The position numbers and the translations under genes were made by a program. DNA of 18,908 nt from an uncultured Alphaproteobacteria bacterium. Its GTDB lineage: Bacteria > Pseudomonadota > Alphaproteobacteria > Rhizobiales > Ancalomicrobiaceae. Every line of letters begins with the position of its first letter. Position 1 is the first letter of the stretch. Location of the stretch: positions 1 through 18,908 of the forward strand of contig CALFRR010000095.1 in NCBI GenBank assembly GCA_937919435.1. Reading direction: 5' to 3'. The notes beneath the pieces are model-generated. The model was not told the DNA's origin. It saw nothing but the letters and a program-made list of their open reading frames with translations, and searched no databases. Of the stretch, positions 14,989-18,908 are shown piece after piece.

Positions 14989-15208
14989 CCGGCGCCGCTA
15001 TTCGATCGACGGGCGGAGCGGTCTCTCGGTAAATGTCCCTTACGACCGAGGTCCTGCGCGCGCGGGGTGCTACGCGCGGCGGTGGCCCCAAAAATGGTGG
15101 GTGGACCAGAATTTGCCACGGGGTATCGGGGGAAAGACGAGTCTGCTCCGGACGAGACGGACGATCATGGCGGCGCCGATCGCCCGGCCTTTGGGAGGCG
15201 AGGCGGAG

Positions 15209-15460
15209 ACGACCGAGATCGCCCGCCCGTCTCTGGTGCCCGGCATGAACCATTGCTCCGGCGGCCCGTCGACCGACGATTTCGATGTCCTCACGCCCTT
15301 GGCCGACTGGGTCGAGCGAGGTCGCGCGCCGGAGCGCATCGGCGGCCGGGCGGGCGCGGCGATGCCGTGGCCCGGACGCACGCGGCCGTCGTGTTCTTTT
15401 CCGCGCCGGGCCCGCAATGGCAGCCACGGCAACCCAGAGACCGCCGACAGCTTGGCCGTG
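15209..15460 (+). pseudogene. C-terminal remnant of a tannase/feruloyl esterase
   Basis: One plus-strand frame here carries about 84 residues that read like the C-terminal end of the tannase/feruloyl esterase family: PSLVPGMNHCSGGP, then STDDFDVLTPLADWVERG, then RAPERI, GRTRPSCSFPRRAR and GNPETADSLAV. In intact members the corresponding text is VPGMxHCxGGP with the catalytic His, DWVExGxAPE, RTRPLCPYP and a GDPxSADSF-like end. These enzymes are exported and free gallate or hydroxycinnamates from esters. The upstream catalytic domain (Ser nucleophile, lid), about 400 residues, and the signal peptide are not in the window, and the frame upstream to 14840 is not family-like, so this is a fragment. 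A promoter-like palindrome remains upstream. The basis is my memory of the family text, not an alignment. Confidence 0.7.
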
Positions 15461-16042
15461 TCGACTCATGGCGGGCGGCGGCACGGGCGGCCACCGCACC
15501 ACGAGCGCTCCGCCGACGAGGTGAGCCGCACGTCTTCCTCCGACGGGAGCCGCGGCGTCACATCCTCGCGCTGCTGTTCCTTTGCCACCGACGGCGGTCC
15601 GGCGTCGGCCGGTCGTCGGGCCGTTCCGACTTCGGCGGGAACTGGCGGCGCTCCGACGCCTCGTCGTCGAGCGCCCCCGGCGGGGGCCGGCCGAAGCGAT
15701 GCGGTTTCGGCGCGTGCGCTCGGTCCGGTCCCAGGGGGCACCCGGCTCGCGGTCGACGAGTAGGAATGTCTCATGGGTGTATGGCGAGAGAGATGAAGTC
15801 ATCGGAACGAAGTCATCTCGAAAACGAATGAAAACGCATCGTAGACAGGCTTTGATTCCGGTCATATTCTAATATTATTGATTAATTGGTTCTTATATTG
15901 GCGGATAGATCGATTTTGTATGCTTGGTCTCGGCGTCGATACGGGGCGTTGTATACGCGAGATTAAGGGAATTTTTACGACCTAGGAGTTAAAAGGCGCG
16001 CGGAATGCAGTGCCTGTTCCGGGATTTTGTGGAGGCAGCCCC
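15461..16042. other. Intergenic stretch with AT-rich leader of the chemoreceptor gene
   Basis: I see no recognisable gene between the tannase remnant and the chemoreceptor. Open frames on both strands up to about 15870 have low-complexity arginine/proline-rich translations typical of shadows in GC-rich DNA. From about 15860 to 15990 the sequence turns clearly AT-rich, unlike its surroundings, and probably holds the chemoreceptor promoter. The ribosome site GGAGG lies just before 16043. Confidence 0.55.
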
Positions 16043-18133
16043 ATGAATCGGTTTTCTGTCAGTGTCGTCCTTCGCGCGATGATCGGGGTGCTGGCCATCT
16101 CCGTGATTTCGCTGCTTTTGCAGGGCGTCTGGTCCGCTTGGCAGCGTGATCGGGTGACCAATCAGGCCCAGCAGGTCACCGTCGCGACGCAGAGCATCTT
16201 CACCGCGTTGCCCAACTTGCGCGTCGACCGCTTCCAGACCGGCCGCGATCTGAAGACCGACGCGGCGGCGAGCGGCGACAACAAGGCGATGATCGAAGCG
16301 CGCAAGTCGGCGATGCCGGCGGTCGCCGACGCGCTGCGGGTGCTGCCGACGATCGAGTTCGAGAACTCCTCCGAGCGGATCGGGCGAGTTTCGGCCGCCT
16401 ATGAAAAGGTGCGTGCTCTCCAAGAGGTGACGCTGAGCGATCGGATGAAGCCGAAGGCGCAGCGGCGTCAGGCCGTCGCCTCGGACTACCAGGAGGCGAT
16501 CTCGCCACTGATCGACGAGCTCGAATCGATCTCCACCGACATCGCGGCGACCATCGCCCTCCAGGACAGCGTCATCGACAAACTCTTCGATGCGAAGGCG
16601 TTGGTTTGGGTTGCCCGGTCCAGCGCCGGCGATGCCCTGACCCTGGCCTCCAACGCCTTGACCGGTGCCGCATTGCCGCCGAACGCCGATGTTCTCCTGG
16701 CGAGCAAGGTCGCGACGGCCGAGACCTCCTGGCAGGACGCCAAGACCGTTCTGGCGCACATCCCGCGCGACGACCGCCTGAACGGCGCGATCGCCGAGGC
16801 CGAGCAGGCGTATTTCACGCCGGACTATCTCGAGCGGCAAGCCGCTCTCCTGAAGGTCGGTGCCGGCGGAGGCAAGCCGGAGATGACGACGGCCCAATGG
16901 AGCGCCTACGCACTTCCGCGCCTGGCCCATATTCTCAACCTCGCCAACGCCGCGCTGGAAGCAGCCAAGGAACGGGCGATGGCCACGCACGCGAATGCGC
17001 AGACGACCTTCTGGGGTCAGAGCCTGCTGCTTGTCGTGAGCCTGCTCGTCGCGGCGGCCAGCTTCCTGTTCGTCGGCTCTCGGGTGGTCCGCCCGTTGGG
17101 GGTGCTGCGCGACGGCATGGTCCGCCTGTCCCAGGGAGACCTGTCGGTCCAGGCGCACTTCACCGAACGCAGCGACGAGATCGGAGCGCTCGCCCGCACC
17201 ATGGCGACCTTCCGCGAGAGCATGGTGGAAACCGAAAGGATGCGTGCCGAACGCCTCCAGGAGCAGACCCGCATCGAAGAACGTCGGCGGGCCGACATGG
17301 AAGAACTGGCGGAGCGGTTCGACCGGGCGGTCGGGGGTATCGTCAACCACGTCGCTTCGGCCGCCGTCCAACTGCAGACGGCCGCCCAGACCCTGACGGC
17401 CGCCGCCGAGGAGACCTCGGTCCAGTCGGCTTCGGTCGCCGCCGCTTCGGAGCAGGCCTCGGCCAACGTCGCCTCGGTGGCTTCGGCGACCGAGGAGCTG
17501 TCCTCGTCGGTCTCCGAAATCGCGCGTCAGGTCTCCCATTCGTCGGCGATCGCCCGCAAGGCGGTCGGCGAAGCCAATCAGACGAATGCCCAGGTCAAGG
17601 GGCTGGCGACGGCCGCCGAGAAGATCGGTTCGATCGTGGGGCTGATCAACAACATCGCCGGGCAGACCAACCTGCTGGCGCTCAACGCGACGATCGAGGC
17701 CGCACGAGCCGGCGACGCCGGCAAGGGGTTCGCCGTGGTCGCGGCGGAGGTCAAGCAGTTGGCGGATCAGACCGCCAAGGCGACGGCCGACATCTCGACG
17801 CAGATCGAGGCGATCCAGACCGCCACGGAGACGGCGGCGACCGCGATCGCGACGATCGGCGCGACGATCGAGCAGATCAACGAGACAACGTCGACAATCG
17901 CCGACGCGGTCGACGGCCAGAAGTCCGCCACCGGCGAGATCGCGGCGAACATTCAGGAGGCGTCTCGCGGGACGGCGGAGGTGTCCGGAAACATCTCCGG
18001 CGTGACCACGGCGGCCGCCCAGTCGAGCTCGACAGCGGCGCAGGTTCTGTCCTCGGCGACAAATCTGAGCAATCAATCGGAGATGCTCAAGTCGGAAGTC
18101 ACCAAGTTCCTGGGGACGGTCCGCGCCGCCTGA
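16043..18133 (+). CDS. Methyl-accepting chemotaxis protein
   Basis: A 696-residue inner-membrane chemoreceptor. A first transmembrane helix (about 7-29) and a second (326-345) bracket a periplasmic, mainly helical sensing region of about 295 residues, long enough for a helical-bimodular type sensor. HAMP follows at about 346-398, then the signalling coiled coil. The hairpin tip that contacts CheA/CheW is conserved at 533-575 (INNIAGQTNLLALNATIEAA, GDAGKGFAVVAAEVKQLA). Glu/Gln/Ala-rich heptads on both sides hold likely methylation sites. No CheR/CheB-tethering pentapeptide is present; the protein ends TKFLGTVRAA. ATG at 16043 is preceded by GGAGGC. The gene stands alone with its own terminator. 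Whether it senses a compound degraded by the cluster to its left is only a proximity-based suggestion. Confidence 0.95.
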   Translation: MNRFSVSVVLRAMIGVLAISVISLLLQGVWSAWQRDRVTNQAQQVTVATQSIFTALPNLRVDRFQTGRDLKTDAAASGDNKAMIEARKSAMPAVADALRVLPTIEFENSSERIGRVSAAYEKVRALQEVTLSDRMKPKAQRRQAVASDYQEAISPLIDELESISTDIAATIALQDSVIDKLFDAKALVWVARSSAGDALTLASNALTGAALPPNADVLLASKVATAETSWQDAKTVLAHIPRDDRLNGAIAEAEQAYFTPDYLERQAALLKVGAGGGKPEMTTAQWSAYALPRLAHILNLANAALEAAKERAMATHANAQTTFWGQSLLLVVSLLVAAASFLFVGSRVVRPLGVLRDGMVRLSQGDLSVQAHFTERSDEIGALARTMATFRESMVETERMRAERLQEQTRIEERRRADMEELAERFDRAVGGIVNHVASAAVQLQTAAQTLTAAAEETSVQSASVAAASEQASANVASVASATEELSSSVSEIARQVSHSSAIARKAVGEANQTNAQVKGLATAAEKIGSIVGLINNIAGQTNLLALNATIEAARAGDAGKGFAVVAAEVKQLADQTAKATADISTQIEAIQTATETAATAIATIGATIEQINETTSTIADAVDGQKSATGEIAANIQEASRGTAEVSGNISGVTTAAAQSSSTAAQVLSSATNLSNQSEMLKSEVTKFLGTVRAA

Positions 18134-18215
18134 CGGGTCGGATGCCGGGCGCGGCATCGTCGATCGATCGAGGGTCCGACGGCTCTCCCTCCGCCGCGCC
18201 CCGGAGAGCTTCGAA

Positions 18216-18250
18216 GGCTCGCCACCGTCGCCGGGGCGGGCCTTTTCTTG
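18216..18250 (+). terminator. Rho-independent terminator of the chemoreceptor gene
   Basis: GGCTCGCC (18216-18223) pairs with GGCGGGCC (18235-18242), one G-T pair, 11-nt loop, followed at once by TTTTCTT. It lies 82 nt after the chemoreceptor stop and is the clearest classical terminator in the window. A separate GCTCTCC/GGAGAGC inverted repeat precedes it. Confidence 0.75.
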
Positions 18251-18729
18251 TCGACCGAGAGGCGTCGGCGGCCTCCGGTCGTCGGGGCACGACGACGGCA
18301 TCATGTCAATGCCGGCTTCTGGCGGGATGCCGAGACCGAGCCGCATCGCCAGCGACCGATCGCCTCGTCGATGCCTCCTGTGAATCGGCGCGGGGTTTGC
18401 GCGCCGATCGGCGCGACAAACATTGATATTGCGTGTGGTGATGGGGTCAAATGTTGGCGCCGATTCACAACCGACCCGGTCTCCCGGTCCGGTTGCACGA
18501 TGTGCCCCGGCGTATGTCTTTGAACGTCCGGCACTATTCGGTGCGGTCGGGAAAACTAAAAAATACCTGTAAAATCATCAGGTTGGTGGCGGAGTATTGT
18601 GTAATTCGAACCCCTCAGTACATCGCCCAGCAAGCCTTTGAATTCATTGTGTTATTTTCGGGGCTCTGCATCCGGGAGACCAACACCTCGCAGCGGATCG
18701 CTGCACTGCACGCCGATGCCCCAAATGCG
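18251..18729. other. Non-coding spacer before the insertion sequence
   Basis: No gene is recognised here. It holds a palindrome cluster at 18381-18467 and an AT-richer part at about 18545-18660 with a small inverted repeat, ACCTG/CAGGT, at 18565-18583. Base composition differs from neighbouring genes, consistent with acquired or decayed DNA near the insertion sequence. Confidence 0.5.
18381..18467. repeat. Cluster of inverted GCGCCGAT motifs
   Basis: TGAATCGGCGC (18381-18391) is the exact reverse complement of GCGCCGATTCA (18457-18467). Between them lies the perfect 16-bp palindrome CGCGCCGATCGGCGCG (18400-18415). In all, four copies of GCGCCGAT in alternating orientation fall within 87 nt. 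This could be a protein-binding array, a cruciform-forming site or part of a decayed element. Confidence 0.5.
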
Positions 18730-18908
18730 TGAATGGACCAATCACTGGCGCGCTGCCGCGATTGATCCACCCCCATCGAAGTGGTCCATCGCGATGTATG
18801 TCTACGGACAGCAAGGAAGGACCATCCGATGCCGAGAAGGCGTCATCAACCGGAAGAGATCATCGCCAAGCTGCGTCAGGTCGACGTGCTGATCGGCCAG
18901 GGGAGCCC
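18730..18908 (+). mobile_element. Left end of an IS3-type insertion sequence (partial)
   Basis: The transposase OrfA start at 18829 defines an insertion sequence that continues past the window edge. The exact left tip is not certain; a TGAATGGACC-type end near 18730 is my best guess. ATGGACCA (18733-18740) and TGGTCCAT (18782-18789) form an inverted pair within the leader that may be terminal or regulatory. The other end and any target duplication lie outside. Confidence 0.55.
18829..18908 (+). CDS. IS3-family transposase OrfA, N-terminal part (cut by the right edge)
   Basis: Twenty-six complete codons plus two bases are present. The N terminus MPRRRHQPEEIIAKLRQVDV is a close match to the start of OrfA (helix-turn-helix protein) of IS3-family elements, in which the MPRRR...PEEII.KLR pattern is very common. 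GGAAGGA lies upstream of the ATG at a good distance. In these elements OrfA is joined to the DDE-type OrfB by -1 frameshifting; both would lie to the right. Confidence 0.8.
   Translation, partial: MPRRRHQPEEIIAKLRQVDVLIGQGS

Noticed and set aside
15989..18346. Minus-strand open frame of 785 codons opposite the chemoreceptor
   Set aside because: Arg/Gly/Asp-rich translation without motifs; the plus-strand chemoreceptor is complete with HAMP and signalling tip.
18598..18625. A GGTTCGAATTA-like T-loop on the minus strand, suggesting a tRNA or tRNA 3' fragment used as an attachment site
   Set aside because: The flanking bases do not form the T-stem and no anticodon or acceptor stems could be built.
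1..18908. CRISPR array, rRNA, riboswitch or toxin-antitoxin genes
   Set aside because: No regular repeat-spacer pattern, RNA gene landmarks, conserved riboswitch cores or recognisable toxin-antitoxin pair were seen on either strand.

Overview
This is a high-GC window of about 19 kb, probably from an alphaproteobacterium, perhaps Hyphomicrobiales. That placement is inferred from protein style, GC-rich third positions and gene content; no rRNA or other marker gene is present. Coding is mostly on the minus strand: 12 of the 15 recognisable genes run right to left. The exceptions are an IclR-type regulator, a chemoreceptor and the first codons of an IS3-type transposase.

Layout. (1) 1-10634, minus strand, in order of transcription: RidA-family protein, LigI/galactarolactone-isomerase-like amidohydrolase, MFS anion symporter, 2-enoate reductase, acylating aldehyde dehydrogenase, iron-type alcohol dehydrogenase, sodium:solute symporter, phosphate butyryltransferase, and butyrate kinase cut by the window edge. 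Gaps of 15 to about 290 nt, some with hairpins, suggest one long operon or several linked ones. (2) 10635-11854: a regulatory gap of about 370 nt, then a divergent IclR-family regulator. (3) 11913-11938: a 10-bp stem-loop between convergent genes. (4) 11958-14453, minus strand: fumarylacetoacetase-family enzyme, HpaH-type hydratase and HpaI-type aldolase, the lower part of a meta-cleavage pathway. (5) 14454-16042: about 1.6 kb without an intact gene, holding two operator-like palindromes and an in-frame C-terminal remnant of a tannase/feruloyl esterase. (6) 16043-18250: a methyl-accepting chemotaxis protein with its terminator. (7) 18251-18908: a partly AT-rich spacer with a palindrome cluster, then the left end of an IS3-type element.

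The most informative new signal is a 17-bp palindrome, TGYCCA-N5-TGGRCR, found three times: over the regulator's start (10993-11009), upstream of the hydrolase/hydratase/aldolase operon (14748-14764), and upstream of the tannase remnant (14972-14988). It is best read as the operator of the local IclR protein, and it ties both catabolic arms into one regulon.

Working model (inference): a plant-derived or aromatic-derived acid is imported by the MFS and/or Na+ symporter. A lactone or imine intermediate is processed by the amidohydrolase and RidA protein. Ring-derived oxo-dienoates are handled by the FAH-family enzyme, hydratase and aldolase to give pyruvate and a semialdehyde. The aldehyde is reduced to an alcohol (Fe-ADH) or oxidised to acyl-CoA (acylating dehydrogenase), then converted to acyl phosphate and ATP by the Ptb-Buk pair. 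The 2-enoate reductase can serve as an electron sink. The true substrate cannot be read from sequence. No ring-cleaving dioxygenase, CoA ligase or microcompartment shell gene lies in the window.
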